Positions 1-9,323 of a DNA stretch of 64,000 bases are shown piece by piece. This DNA is from Photobacterium jeanii (lineage in GTDB: Bacteria > Pseudomonadota > Gammaproteobacteria > Enterobacterales > Vibrionaceae), in contig NZ_LVHF01000012.1 in the NCBI RefSeq assembly GCF_001650345.1, forward strand, positions 62,001-126,000, written 5' to 3'. Position 1 is the stretch's first letter. The number at the start of each line of letters is the position of its first letter. A program made the position numbers and the translations under genes. The notes beneath the pieces were generated by a model. That model searched no databases and was not told the origin of the DNA. It saw only the letters and a list, made by a program, of their open reading frames with translations.

Positions 1-52
1 CCATCGCAACTCCTGCGCTAACAGCAATACGTGTTTTTATTGATTTAAACAC
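1..52 (-). CDS. Probable methyl-accepting chemotaxis protein, N-terminal fragment
   Basis: Only the first 17 codons lie in the window. They begin at a GTG preceded by a good GAGGG ribosome-binding site (about 58-66) and read VFKSIKTRIAVSAGVAM. A basic amphipathic start (FKSIKTRIA) running into a small-residue hydrophobic stretch is typical of the first membrane segment of Vibrionaceae chemotaxis receptors. The assignment rests on this short stretch alone; any membrane sensor with a similar N-terminus remains possible. Confidence 0.5.
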   Translation of the reverse strand, partial: MFKSIKTRIAVSAGVAM

Positions 53-489
53 GATAATTCCCTCAAATGATAAAAACTATTAACTAAAAGTGATGTTTGG
101 TAGAAGTTATGTCTTGTAATTATGCAAACGGATTTTATCGGACTCTTATTAATAGCGAATGGAAAGCTATGATGTGTTATGAATCTATATTAATGGTGTG
201 TTAACAGCTCTGCGCTAACCCCTTTATTTATAAGGGGCATTAAAATAGCCTATGAAATGAAATAAATTGAGATTAATTCAAGTGGCTGTTTTATATGATA
301 AAAGCGTGTCGATTATTTGACGTTTTTTGGGTGGTTGTCGTCAAAATTTCTTATGATGGCGTCGTCATATAGGATGTCACTGTTACTGCTGTATGGAAGA
401 GCTTTGCTGATGCGACTTATTTCGGCAAGACCTTGTTAACAAGGCATGTTAAAGTGGTTTGCTATTGAATTATTAGGTCGTTGTTGTTG
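53..489. other. Intergenic region between the left-edge gene and cobO
   Basis: No gene is supported in these 437 bases. The region is AT-rich and must hold the promoters of both divergent neighbours. Two inverted repeats are visible: CCCCTT/AAGGGG around 219-237, and TTTGACG/CGTCAAA with a 16-base spacer at 316-345. Neither has a run of T after it, and I do not recognise a regulator for them. Confidence 0.5.
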
Positions 490-1098
490 ATGTTATCGGA
501 AAAAAGTAAGCTCAAAGCGCAGACCGCGCGTCATAAGGAAATGAAGAAAAAAGTCCATCAAAAATCGGACTTAGCGACTAATAACGCGCGTCGAACCTTG
601 GTATTAACGGGGAACGGTAAAGGGAAAACCAGCTCAGGTTTTGGGATGGTGTTTCGTGCTTTAGGTCATGGTCAACAATGTGCGGTCGTACAGTTTTTAA
701 AAGGCGACGGCGAAAGTGGCGAGCGTAACCTGCTGCAGCAGTTGGGTGTTCCAGTTATCACCATGAATACAGGCTGTTCGTTTAAAGAAGGCTATTGCGC
801 AGAGTTTGAACGAGTACGGGCAAAAGAAGTGTGGCAGCAAACGCGTGAGTTTTTGCAAGATGAAAGCATTGATTTGGTTTTGCTTGATGAAGTGACATAC
901 ACGATAGCGCGTAAACACTTGGATGTTGATGAGATGATCGCCGCATTTGAAGCGCGACCTGCACACCAGTCCTTGATTTTAACGGGGCGAGCGGCACACC
1001 GAAAATTGCGTGAATACGCAGATACTGTCTCGCGAGTCGACAGTGTTAAACACGGATTGCAGCAAGGTTTATCGGCTCGAAAGGGGATTGAGTATTAG
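490..1098 (+). CDS. cobO: Cob(I)yrinic acid a,c-diamide adenosyltransferase (CobO/BtuR family)
   Basis: This cytoplasmic enzyme transfers the 5'-deoxyadenosyl group of ATP to the cobalt of corrinoids, the last activation step in making or salvaging adenosylcobalamin. The 202-residue protein has the family P-loop GNGKGKTSS at residues 41-49, then the VVQFLKG and LLDEVTY stretches that mark CobA/CobO/BtuR. Length agrees with the family (about 195-205). The frame is open from a TTG at 481, but I prefer the ATG at 490; a weak AGG precedes it. No other cobalamin gene is nearby, so salvage of imported corrinoid is the more likely role, which is an inference. Confidence 0.93.
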   Translation: MLSEKSKLKAQTARHKEMKKKVHQKSDLATNNARRTLVLTGNGKGKTSSGFGMVFRALGHGQQCAVVQFLKGDGESGERNLLQQLGVPVITMNTGCSFKEGYCAEFERVRAKEVWQQTREFLQDESIDLVLLDEVTYTIARKHLDVDEMIAAFEARPAHQSLILTGRAAHRKLREYADTVSRVDSVKHGLQQGLSARKGIEY

Positions 1099-1117
1099 CC
1101 TTTGCCTACGATTAAGA

Positions 1118-1155
1118 AGACCCTCGTAGCTTAGATGAAAAAACTACAAGGGTCT
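1118..1155. terminator. Stem-loop between convergent cobO and peroxidase genes
   Basis: AGACCCTCGTAG pairs with CTACAAGGGTCT (one G-T pair) around a 14-base loop. It lies between two convergent genes and probably ends both, although the T-run after the stem is poor. Confidence 0.5.
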
Positions 1156-1209
1156 GATCTTAGTTTGTGAGTTGTAAGCGTTAACGCTTAGCGATTGTGG
1201 ATCTAAGTA

Positions 1210-3525
1210 CTACCAACGGGTATCAACGTGGATCACCCCAACATTCGACACATTTCCTGCGGTATCTTTCACCCGGTATGAAATTGTCACATCTTTGTTG
1301 ATGTTGGCATGGTAGCTTATTGAACCATCACCGTGATTAACCACTTTACCATCCATCTGACTTGGTTTTTTCACTATTTCAACGGATGTGATATCCAGTG
1401 GAATATCTGATGCATCGTTATCGAGTACGTTGATAGTTAAGGCGCCAAAGAAAGAGCCTGAAAGGTGATCATCAATGGCTTTTGGACCCGTAGGTACTGG
1501 CTCAGTCGTCGTTTGACTCAAGAAAGGTTGGATTGCAGGTAAATTTTTCGCTTCACGACCATCCGCCCCAACAGCTGGGATTTCAAGCCACTCGGTTTGT
1601 GCTTTACCATCTTTATCCACACTTACGCCGTATTCGTCACCAATGTGCCCGTTAGGTACAAAGATTTGTGGACGATCAAACGGTGCTTTCTCCCAACGAA
1701 CACGTTCATCGGTTAAGGCTTTTAGGAAGGCAACCAAGTCATCGATTTGTTGCTCGCTTAAGCCTAACGGCATGATATCACGGTCAAGGTTTGAGTGATC
1801 ACCCTCATAAGCAGTCGTGTTCGTGCCGTCAGGTAACGTGCGTGCATTACCGCCTCGGTTATAGAACTCAATGACCTGACGTAATGTCGCCATCCCACCG
1901 TTATGCATGTAAGGACCGGTGAGTTCGATGTTACGGAGCCCTGGAACTTTAAATGCACCATCAATGGCGTTTTTCTCATGCTGACCGATAGGTGTACCCG
2001 GGTTAATACCTAGTTTATCGATGTCGATATCAAAATCATCTGGAATGTGGGCACCACCTAAGCCTTCTTGTACTTGGCGAGTATATGAGAGTGGATAACC
2101 GTAAGGATCGCTACGCCCTAGACCAAGATCCTCCTCGGTTGGACGTACCCCGATATTGTAGAAACCTGTATCGTAAAGAGCACTTTGGTTATCACTCATT
2201 ATCATCCTATCGACCAACTCATTTCGGAAGTTAGGCGGAATGAGCTCTTGTGCTGCAGCCGTAAAGGCGAGACCACCATGACAGCGAACACAAAGCCCTT
2301 GTCCAAAGAATACCCCTAGGCCGCGACGTTCTGGGATCGACAGTGCTTGCTGATCGCCGTCTAAGAATCGGTCAAAACGGGTATCGTCAGAAATTAAAGT
2401 GGATTGATAAAGTTGAATTGCCAAACCCCAGAAAAGCGAGAAGTTTGACTCGATCTGACTAAAGCCATTCTTGCCTGTAGGGCTCATCCAATATTCTTGG
2501 TTAAAGGCATCCATGATCAATCGACGGTAATCCGTTCTTAGTCCTTTGTGCGGATAGGCTGACAGCTTGCCGAGCTGACTGTCTTTCGGATCAACGAGCT
2601 GTTTACCAAGTGGTTGGCTGTTTAACAGTTTACGACCAATTAATGGGAAGGTTTTACCGCCACATGCCATTTCAAAATCATCAACCGCAGGACCAACAGC
2701 CTGAGACGCAAGGCTGGAATTGATTAAATGCACGGTTTCAGACTTGAGCTTGCCGCGTTTGAGGTCGAAACGCAGCACTTTCGCGTCTTTATTACGGCGC
2801 CCAAATGGGTCAACACCGTTAAAGACGTTATTTGCGCGTCCATCCCAAAGATTACGGAAGTTAAATACGGCATTGATCACCGTAGGTGTATTTCGTGGTT
2901 CAACACGACGGGTATTTTTACCGTTTACGTGGAAGATATCTTCAACGTTTTTACATTTTTCATCATGACCAAAAAAGCCTAACCCAATAAATTCAGCTCC
3001 TGATACCCCTTGTGAAGAAATAACATCATCAGATTCATATAATATTTCTGATTCTCGGTCTTTATTGTCGGCTAAACGGTGAAGAGGAAAGTCATCAATG
3101 GTGAGGGTATAGTTAGGTCCTCCATCTTTTCCCGAACCCGTATGCGGGAAATTTGCCATATTAAAGGCTTCTGCCATTGCTTCGTTCTCGTGCAATATAC
3201 TTGGGCTGATTTGGTTTTTTACTCGGTTATCAGCGCCAGCACTAAAGTGACAAGAGCCACAACTTTGCCCTTGGCTACCTGCTTGCACATCCCAGAAAAA
3301 GATCTTGCCTAGTTTTATCGCTGCCTTTTTGTCTTTCACGTAACGCTCTAGACCCGGTACCGCAGGCGGTTGTACTCCTTTTAGTGAATTACTGGGCGGT
3401 GGTGTCGGGTCGGGTTCTGGCTCGGGTTGATGCGGAAAGGCAGCATACGCCAGTGATGTTGAGACAAGGCTTGAAGATATAACGGCGAGTAACAACCGTT
3501 TCTTCAGGAAGTTATTATTGTTCAT
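1210..3525 (-). CDS. Secreted diheme cytochrome c peroxidase/MauG-like protein with C-terminal Ig/cadherin-like domain
   Basis: The product is a periplasmic or surface-exposed diheme protein of the bacterial cytochrome c peroxidase/MauG superfamily. It has a signal peptide (basic NNFLKKR, hydrophobic core, cut near AYA), a proline/acidic linker (PEPEPDPTPPP), and two CxxCH heme sites: CGSCH at residues 89-93 and CVRCH near 411-415. At 771 residues it is far longer than ordinary peroxidases (about 320-470). The long stretch between the hemes and the last roughly 90 residues (LDNDASD, HGDGSISY, YRVKDTAGN) account for this; the tail looks like an Ig/cadherin-type beta-sandwich. The ATG at 3525 is chosen because GGAG lies five bases before it; the upstream GTG at 3531 overlaps that site. 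Substrate unknown. Confidence 0.85.
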   Translation of the reverse strand: MNNNNFLKKRLLLAVISSSLVSTSLAYAAFPHQPEPEPDPTPPPSNSLKGVQPPAVPGLERYVKDKKAAIKLGKIFFWDVQAGSQGQSCGSCHFSAGADNRVKNQISPSILHENEAMAEAFNMANFPHTGSGKDGGPNYTLTIDDFPLHRLADNKDRESEILYESDDVISSQGVSGAEFIGLGFFGHDEKCKNVEDIFHVNGKNTRRVEPRNTPTVINAVFNFRNLWDGRANNVFNGVDPFGRRNKDAKVLRFDLKRGKLKSETVHLINSSLASQAVGPAVDDFEMACGGKTFPLIGRKLLNSQPLGKQLVDPKDSQLGKLSAYPHKGLRTDYRRLIMDAFNQEYWMSPTGKNGFSQIESNFSLFWGLAIQLYQSTLISDDTRFDRFLDGDQQALSIPERRGLGVFFGQGLCVRCHGGLAFTAAAQELIPPNFRNELVDRMIMSDNQSALYDTGFYNIGVRPTEEDLGLGRSDPYGYPLSYTRQVQEGLGGAHIPDDFDIDIDKLGINPGTPIGQHEKNAIDGAFKVPGLRNIELTGPYMHNGGMATLRQVIEFYNRGGNARTLPDGTNTTAYEGDHSNLDRDIMPLGLSEQQIDDLVAFLKALTDERVRWEKAPFDRPQIFVPNGHIGDEYGVSVDKDGKAQTEWLEIPAVGADGREAKNLPAIQPFLSQTTTEPVPTGPKAIDDHLSGSFFGALTINVLDNDASDIPLDITSVEIVKKPSQMDGKVVNHGDGSISYHANINKDVTISYRVKDTAGNVSNVGVIHVDTRW

Positions 3526-4309
3526 AGCCACTCCAAAACGTCATTTTATTATTTTACTGTTGGCTTATTGGGAGTTATTCCTTGTACTGAAAAAGTGATA
3601 AGCCAACAAAGTAAGGATGGAATGACATGCTTGTATCAATTATTAATTTTGAAAATACCTCATGAGATGAAAGCCTTTCTCACTCTCTTTGTTGTGAAAG
3701 AGTGTCAAAAATAAGCTTGAGTATTGTTGTTATTAATTGAGACGCCTATATGTGTTTGATTTATATAATCTACAAATAATGAATAGTTGGCCATTTAAAT
3801 AATTTAAAAATAAGAGTGATCTAAATTAATCCTAATGAGGTAGTTAATATATTTTGTTCAAATTTTGAGTTGGCGATAAATGTGTTATCACAAAACATGC
3901 CTTGTGGCAGAGTTTCTAATTACGTAGTGGAGTTTCTAATAACTTAGAGGCCGGCTCTTTATTAAGAACGCCCATAGTCACTTAATTGAACATAGGCGGT
4001 ATGGTTGTTTGTGTAACTGTTATTTGTATGAGTAATTGTGATTCGGGTTGGTGGTGTTTTAAGCATTGTGTTGGTTCTAATTACAGCCAATTCAGACTTA
4101 ATGTCTTAACTTGATATTCGTTAAGTTGAGTAAAGTGTTAAGTTAATTGTAACCAATTATCCATTCTGGATTTATCGTTATTGAGTAGTTTATTGCTTTG
4201 TGTAGAATGCGCCTCGGAAATAATAATAAAGACTATTTTTCTTCTTTTTAGGTCATGATGGCAATAGAAAAATAGAGACGCTCAATATCTACACATATCG
4301 AATATATAA
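3526..4309. other. 784-base AT-rich intergenic region with a short tandem repeat
   Basis: No gene is supported here. The stretch separates two divergent genes and contains their promoters. It holds an imperfect 20-base tandem repeat at about 3907-3946 (GAGTTTCTAAT seen twice) and several TTAAGTT-type words at 4100-4145. No RNA gene could be recognised. Confidence 0.4.
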
Positions 4310-5608
4310 ATGAAAAAGACGGTTCTTTCTTTTTTGGTTGGCTTGGCTGTGACTCAGCCAGTGACGCATATTGCTCAAGCCGCTAACCAAATTAATACTA
4401 TGGTACACGACGACGTTGTTGTAGCAGGAGATGTTTTACAAATTATGGTCCCAGCAGCAGGCTTATTTGCTGCTTGGATGCACGATGATTGGGAAGGTGC
4501 AAAGCAAGTTACGTATTCCACCATTGCAAGTGCAACCATTGTTGAGGGCTTAAAAAAGACCACCAAGCGAGCTCGTCCAAACGAAGGTGGTGATAACTCT
4601 TTCCCTTCTGGGCATACCGCAGCTGCGTTTAGTGGTGCTGCATTCCTACAGAGCCGCTACGGTTCAATGTGGGGAGTACCAGCTTATGGTGCGGCAACTT
4701 TTGTTGCTTATAGCCGCGTACATGGAAAGCGTCATCACCTAGATGATGTTATTGCTTCGGCGGGAATCTCTATTCTGGTTAACCAATACTTTGTTTCTCC
4801 GTACTACGATGAAAACATTCAAATCGGCTCTATGGCTGTCGATGGTGGTATGGGAGTGAATGTCACCATCAGTAATGGTGCATTTGATAATGAAAGAACA
4901 GAACGTCGTTCACAGCCAGTATTACCGACAAATTATGATAACCGCTTTGAGCTAGGTATTGGCGCACATACAAGTTCTGGTGGCACGGAAGTGGCAGGGC
5001 AGTCATTCGTTGAACAGCCAGAGTTTGATAAAAAGTTTAAGCCGTTCGTATATTTGAACTATCAACGTGAATTGGCGAATGAAAATTTACTTGAGCTCTA
5101 CCTAAATACCACAGATTCACGCGATCGTGGTGTGATGGCGAAAGACCAAAAGCTAGGTAAAAACGATTACCAAAAAGGCGAAGAAGTACTAGCCAACTTC
5201 CAGCATATCAAAGTGGGTAGCACCTTGTATAAAGGTTATCAGCCACTTGATGATTGGCAGGTAGACTTTGGTTTAGGGATGTATTATCACCAGTTAACCT
5301 TAGAAATGGATAACGATAAAAACGGTGATAATTACGGTAAATCTCAACGCTGGCGCTTAATGCCTAATTTTGCGCTCAATACCCAATATAATATTACTGA
5401 TAACCTAGCGGTGAAGGCGAAAGGGCAGTATCAATACTGGGATACTGATAAGTATATTGAAGCAGAGGCTGGTATTAACTATAAGTTGAACAAGCAATGG
5501 GATATGGGTATTAAGTACGTATACGCTGATTCTCACTTTACTAATTCAAGCTTTAACGCGAACTACGATACAAATGCGTTTGCACTGACGTTTGCTAATC
5601 GCTTCTAG
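4310..5608 (+). CDS. PAP2-family phosphatase fused to an outer-membrane beta-barrel
   Basis: After a signal peptide (residues 1-25, cut near AQA) the protein has a complete PAP2 acid phosphatase domain. The three motifs are K-x6-RP (about 82-90), PSGH (99-102) and SR-x5-H-x3-D (135-146), so the nucleophilic and acid-base histidines are present. Residues from about 200 to 432 are different: alternating hydrophobic/polar strands with aromatic girdle residues, acidic turns, and a C-terminal phenylalanine (ALTFANRF), the usual assembly signal of outer-membrane barrels. PAP2 enzymes dephosphorylate lipid or soluble phosphates; the substrate here is unknown. Inference: a phosphatase held on the inner face of the outer membrane. 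No clear ribosome-binding site precedes the ATG. Confidence 0.82.
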   Translation: MKKTVLSFLVGLAVTQPVTHIAQAANQINTMVHDDVVVAGDVLQIMVPAAGLFAAWMHDDWEGAKQVTYSTIASATIVEGLKKTTKRARPNEGGDNSFPSGHTAAAFSGAAFLQSRYGSMWGVPAYGAATFVAYSRVHGKRHHLDDVIASAGISILVNQYFVSPYYDENIQIGSMAVDGGMGVNVTISNGAFDNERTERRSQPVLPTNYDNRFELGIGAHTSSGGTEVAGQSFVEQPEFDKKFKPFVYLNYQRELANENLLELYLNTTDSRDRGVMAKDQKLGKNDYQKGEEVLANFQHIKVGSTLYKGYQPLDDWQVDFGLGMYYHQLTLEMDNDKNGDNYGKSQRWRLMPNFALNTQYNITDNLAVKAKGQYQYWDTDKYIEAEAGINYKLNKQWDMGIKYVYADSHFTNSSFNANYDTNAFALTFANRF

Positions 5609-5628
5609 AATCCCAATAGTATTCATTG

Positions 5629-5654
5629 AGCCTGAACTTGTTTCAGGCTTTTTT
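5629..5654 (+). terminator. Rho-independent terminator of the PAP2-barrel gene
   Basis: AGCCTGAA and TTCAGGCT form a stem followed by six T, 20 bases after the stop codon. Confidence 0.85.
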
Positions 5655-5673
5655 GTGCGTTAAATAGCGGCAT

Positions 5674-5706
5674 AAAAAAATCCAAGCTCATTGCTGAGCT
5701 TGGATT
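5674..5706 (-). terminator. Rho-independent terminator of the OFA-type transporter gene
   Basis: On the minus strand TCCAAGCTCA/TGAGCTTGGA forms a perfect 10-bp stem followed by seven T, 30 bases past the stop. Confidence 0.88.
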
Positions 5707-5735
5707 ATTCTTCAATCACAGTATGTATTGGAAGA

Positions 5736-6968
5736 TTAAGCGTTAGCTAGTTTCTTCTCAAGCGCTTCTGCGTCAACAGGCTTAGTGATGAAAGATAGGA
5801 AGATAGCTACACCAACCATAGCAGCACACACTGTGTAAGCCATAGTGTAAGTGCCTGTCATATCAACTGCTACTGCTGCAACAACAGGACCGATGAAACC
5901 ACTGATACCCCATGCTGTGTATAGTACGCCGTAGTTCGCGCCGTAATTCTTCAGACCGTAGAAGTCAGCAATGATAGATGGGAATACTGCTAGTAGCGTA
6001 CCGTAACCCACACCTGCCACAGCTGCACCGATCATTAGCGTGAAGTCGCTTTGGAAAGTAGCGAACATCACCATGTTGATGCCTTGCATGATGAATGCAA
6101 GCATTAGCGTTTTAACACCGCCGATCTTGTCAGACAAGATACCAGCAGCAATACGACCGCCAGAGTTGAAGATAGCAAGGATCACAACTAGGTATGCTGC
6201 ATCACTGATGTCTGCTTGTAGAGAAGCGATAGACGTGATGTTACCGATGATCATTAGACCAGCAGCAGATGCTAGTGCGTACATGAACCATAGAGAGTAG
6301 AACTGAGGTGTCTTCAGCATGCCACGCCAGTTGATGTCTACAGGCTTAGCCGCTTTTGCTGCATCGCCAGATAGGTTAGCTGGTACTTCAGGAGTGTAAC
6401 CTGCCGGTGGGTTATTGATAGTACATGCTAGTGGAACAGCAATAAGCAATACCGCGATACCTAGAATTAGGAAGCTAGTGTTGATGCCGTAAGAAGCAAT
6501 TAGGTTAGAAGTTAGTGGTGCAAGGTAAACTGCCGCAAGACCAAAACCTGCTGCGATTAGACCGTTAACCAAGCCTTTCTTCGATGGGTGGAACCACTTC
6601 ATTGCCGCAGGGCTTAGACATGCGTAACCAAAGCCGATACCACAACCCGTTAGGATACCGAAAGTAAGAATAAGCATGATAGGTGAAGTCGCAAAGCTTG
6701 ATGCGATCATACCTAGGCCAACCATTACCGCACCTAGAATAAGTACGCGACGTGGGCCCATGCGATCTTGAAGGATACCAGCAACAAGAAGTGATAGAGA
6801 GAATGTGATGATCGCAATAGTATAAGGCATAGATGCGTCAGCATTTGACCAACCTAGATCTACAACCAATGCTTTTTTAAATACACTCCATGCGTACAGG
6901 ATACCCATACACAAGTTGATGCAGAATCCAGCTACTAGGATCTGCATAGCTCTATCAAACTTTTTCAT
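5736..6968 (-). CDS. OFA-family major facilitator transporter
   Basis: This is a 410-residue, 12-segment inner-membrane transporter of the major facilitator superfamily. The N-terminal NLCMGILYAWSVF and the WGISGFIGP stretch are characteristic of the oxalate:formate antiporter (OFA) family, which includes E. coli YhjX. Members exchange small carboxylates such as formate, oxalate, pyruvate or lactate; the substrate here cannot be read from sequence. The start is set at ATG 6968 because GAGAGTAAGA sits just before it; a TTG start 12 bases upstream is less likely. The gene stands alone, with its own terminator. Confidence 0.85.
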   Translation of the reverse strand: MKKFDRAMQILVAGFCINLCMGILYAWSVFKKALVVDLGWSNADASMPYTIAIITFSLSLLVAGILQDRMGPRRVLILGAVMVGLGMIASSFATSPIMLILTFGILTGCGIGFGYACLSPAAMKWFHPSKKGLVNGLIAAGFGLAAVYLAPLTSNLIASYGINTSFLILGIAVLLIAVPLACTINNPPAGYTPEVPANLSGDAAKAAKPVDINWRGMLKTPQFYSLWFMYALASAAGLMIIGNITSIASLQADISDAAYLVVILAIFNSGGRIAAGILSDKIGGVKTLMLAFIMQGINMVMFATFQSDFTLMIGAAVAGVGYGTLLAVFPSIIADFYGLKNYGANYGVLYTAWGISGFIGPVVAAVAVDMTGTYTMAYTVCAAMVGVAIFLSFITKPVDAEALEKKLANA

Positions 6969-7591
6969 TCTTACTCTCAATAAACGCCGTTACTTTCCGA
7001 AAATAGGTGGAAAGTAAAACTGTTCTAAAAAAATTAAATACTCTCAACAAAAGTTGAGTAACTTGTTTAAAGCGCGCGGATTCTATCAATAAAAATGGGA
7101 TAAAAGTCGAAGTTACATACTTTGTTACAAATGATATAGCTTATTAATGTTTATCGCCCAAAGATGTTTAAATTGTTGAAAAATAGATAAGTAACAAGTT
7201 GCACTCAAGTCTAAGTTGGTGTTTTTGTATGCAATTAATATAAATATCGTACTGCGGCTGTATGGAGGGAGGTATGGCGTAGTAGGCTGATTTACAACAT
7301 TATTTAAGTGAAGGCTGTTTTAGCGAGAGAAAAATGTAAATGTGGGCTGTTACATTTTATTTTCCCTTTATGACTGGGCAAAAGGTGTCGCTAACTGAAA
7401 TAAGGCTGATGATCTTAGGTTTAGAACGAATAGGCTGACGTTGAGATGAAGCCTATTAAGACAAGTAACTGGAGCCAAAGAGTTACTCGTAGGCCATTAG
7501 AAGAAAGAGGCTCGTAAATAGTTGCTTACTTGTGTTAGCGGTAAGCAACTAGATACGGTATCACTAAAGAGCATCAACCAAAAATGGATGG
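6969..7591. other. Intergenic region upstream of the OFA transporter and downstream of ydcH
   Basis: No gene is supported in these 623 bases. Visible structures are a 9-bp stem AAAATGTAA/TTACATTTT at 7331-7358, a 7-bp stem AGTAACT/AGTTACT at 7464-7487, and the longer stem listed at 7520-7550. A small RNA cannot be excluded but nothing supports one directly. Confidence 0.4.
7520..7550 (-). terminator. Possible terminator stem-loop after ydcH
   Basis: A perfect 10-bp stem AGTTGCTTAC/GTAAGCAACT encloses 11 bases, about 40 bases downstream of the ydcH stop. The T-run after it is weak (CTATTTA), so it may only stabilise the transcript end. Confidence 0.4.
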
Positions 7592-7837
7592 TTATTTGTT
7601 TTGCTGACCTAGGATTTCAAAGATTTTACCTTTGAGCTGAGCGCGTTCGAGTTTCAACTGGGTGAAGTTGAAGTCATCAATTGGCAAACCTTGGTTTTCA
7701 AGACCACGAATAGTGTGGTCGAGTTTATGATACCTATCAGTCATGGATTTAAAGCTTGCATCGGCCATTTTGAGCTGATGGATTTGGTTTTTGTATTCAG
7801 GGAATTCAATTGCAAGAGAGTGATTTTCGCCTAACAT
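7592..7837 (-). CDS. YdcH family (DUF465) small coiled-coil protein
   Basis: An 81-residue, charged, helical protein. The opening MLGENHSLAIEFPEYKNQIHQLK, the YHKLDHTIRGLE core and the LKLERAQLKGKI end match the DUF465/YdcH family, whose molecular role is not established. A strong GGAG lies ten bases before the ATG. It stands alone between longer intergenic stretches. Confidence 0.88.
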   Translation of the reverse strand: MLGENHSLAIEFPEYKNQIHQLKMADASFKSMTDRYHKLDHTIRGLENQGLPIDDFNFTQLKLERAQLKGKIFEILGQQNK

Positions 7838-8021
7838 CTTTTACTGCTCCGTTATCGCGTTTGTGGTTTGCTGTGCTGCCTTAACGATAAAGGAGCACCC
7901 CCGGCTTAAATAAGATGTTTAACGCGCCCTGAAGAGTGGTTGAGCCACTTATCTGTCGATTGTTGCTTTTGTTGTTTTCATAAGCATAGTCAGAAATGGC
8001 AGAGGATGGCAAAGGCGCAAC

Positions 8022-8047
8022 AAAAAGCGCACCTTTGAGGTGCGCTT
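8022..8047 (-). terminator. Rho-independent terminator of gltS
   Basis: AAGCGCACCT/AGGTGCGCTT stem followed by T residues on the minus strand, 53 bases past the gltS stop. Confidence 0.85.
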
Positions 8048-8099
8048 AGAGAAGGGGAGTTGCATGTAGTACTGCTTTTAGTCAGCGATACCATTAAGG

Positions 8100-9323
8100 C
8101 TACTGAATAAAGCTAATGTACCCTTGCAATACTACGAGGTTGGCAATATCAATGAAGAAAGCACCGACAATTGGAACAACCATGAACGCCTGTGGCGATG
8201 GACCATTACGCGATACTAAAGAACCCATGTTCATTACCGCTGTTGGTGTTGCGCCCATACCAAAGCCACAGTGACCGCCTGCGATGATTGCGGCATCGTA
8301 TGACGAGCCCATCACACGGAATGTCACGAAGTAAGCAAACAAGCCGAGAATAACGGTTTGTACAGCCAAAATGATTAGCATTGGCAGTGCAAGTTCCATC
8401 AATTCCCAAAGCTGTAGGCTCATTAGCGCCATAGCAAGGAATAGCGATAGTGAGATCGTACCAAGGGCATCGACAGTCTCACTGTTGATCTTGTAGATCT
8501 TAGTGCCTTCGCAAATGTTAGTAATGAATACACCAATGAAAAGGGCGTAAACAAAATCAGGGATACGAAGCCAATCAATGCCAAAAGTATCAACCAAGTC
8601 TTTTACGTGTGATGCACCAGCAACACAAACAAGAAGAATGAATAGCACTTCAATCGTGTTCTTCGACGTAATACGGTCTTCTTCTTGATCGCTGTATGTC
8701 ACAAGATCTGGGTGCTCAATGTGGTGTTTTTCACCATCTCCAAATGCAGACTTCAAGCTAAATTTGTTGATCAAGCGTTGTGCAACCGGGCCACCGATAA
8801 TACCACCCATGATCAAACCAAAGGTCGCTGATGCCATAGATAGCTCTAACGTATGTAGGCCGTATTCAGTCGCAAAGGTCTGTGACCATGCAGCACCAGT
8901 GCCGTGACCGCCTGATAGAGTAATCGAACCGACGATCAGACCTAATAGCGGATCTAGACCTAATGCAGAGCTTAGGGCAACACCCACACCGTTTTGGATG
9001 ATGATAAATACGGTTGCAAGCGCAAGGAACAAAAATACGCGAGAACCGCCTTGTGCTAGAAGCTTAAAGCTTGCAGCTAAACCTACCGTGGCAAAGAACA
9101 TCTGCATCAAGGTGTCTTTAAGAGGAACGTTAAAAGAGACATCAACACCTTGTGTATGGAGTACGGCTACGATAATGGCAACAATAAGGCCACCAACAAT
9201 GGGCTCAGGAATGTTGTACTTTCGTAGAACCTTAACTTTGCTATTAATGAAGTAGCCGAGAAAAAGCACGATAATCGCTATGAGCATGGATTCCAGCTCA
9301 TTAATTTGAATAAGTGAGTTCAT
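8100..9323 (-). CDS. gltS: Sodium/glutamate symporter GltS
   Basis: GltS imports glutamate with sodium across the inner membrane. The 407-residue protein has the family features: about ten membrane segments in two repeated halves, the glycine-rich re-entrant motifs GSITLSGGHGTGAAW near residue 135 and GGHCGFGMGATPTAVMNMG near 350, and a charged cytoplasmic loop in the middle (GDGEKHHIEHPDLVTYSDQEEDR). Length matches E. coli GltS (401). It is a single-gene unit with a strong terminator. Confidence 0.95.
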   Translation of the reverse strand: MNSLIQINELESMLIAIIVLFLGYFINSKVKVLRKYNIPEPIVGGLIVAIIVAVLHTQGVDVSFNVPLKDTLMQMFFATVGLAASFKLLAQGGSRVFLFLALATVFIIIQNGVGVALSSALGLDPLLGLIVGSITLSGGHGTGAAWSQTFATEYGLHTLELSMASATFGLIMGGIIGGPVAQRLINKFSLKSAFGDGEKHHIEHPDLVTYSDQEEDRITSKNTIEVLFILLVCVAGASHVKDLVDTFGIDWLRIPDFVYALFIGVFITNICEGTKIYKINSETVDALGTISLSLFLAMALMSLQLWELMELALPMLIILAVQTVILGLFAYFVTFRVMGSSYDAAIIAGGHCGFGMGATPTAVMNMGSLVSRNGPSPQAFMVVPIVGAFFIDIANLVVLQGYISFIQ

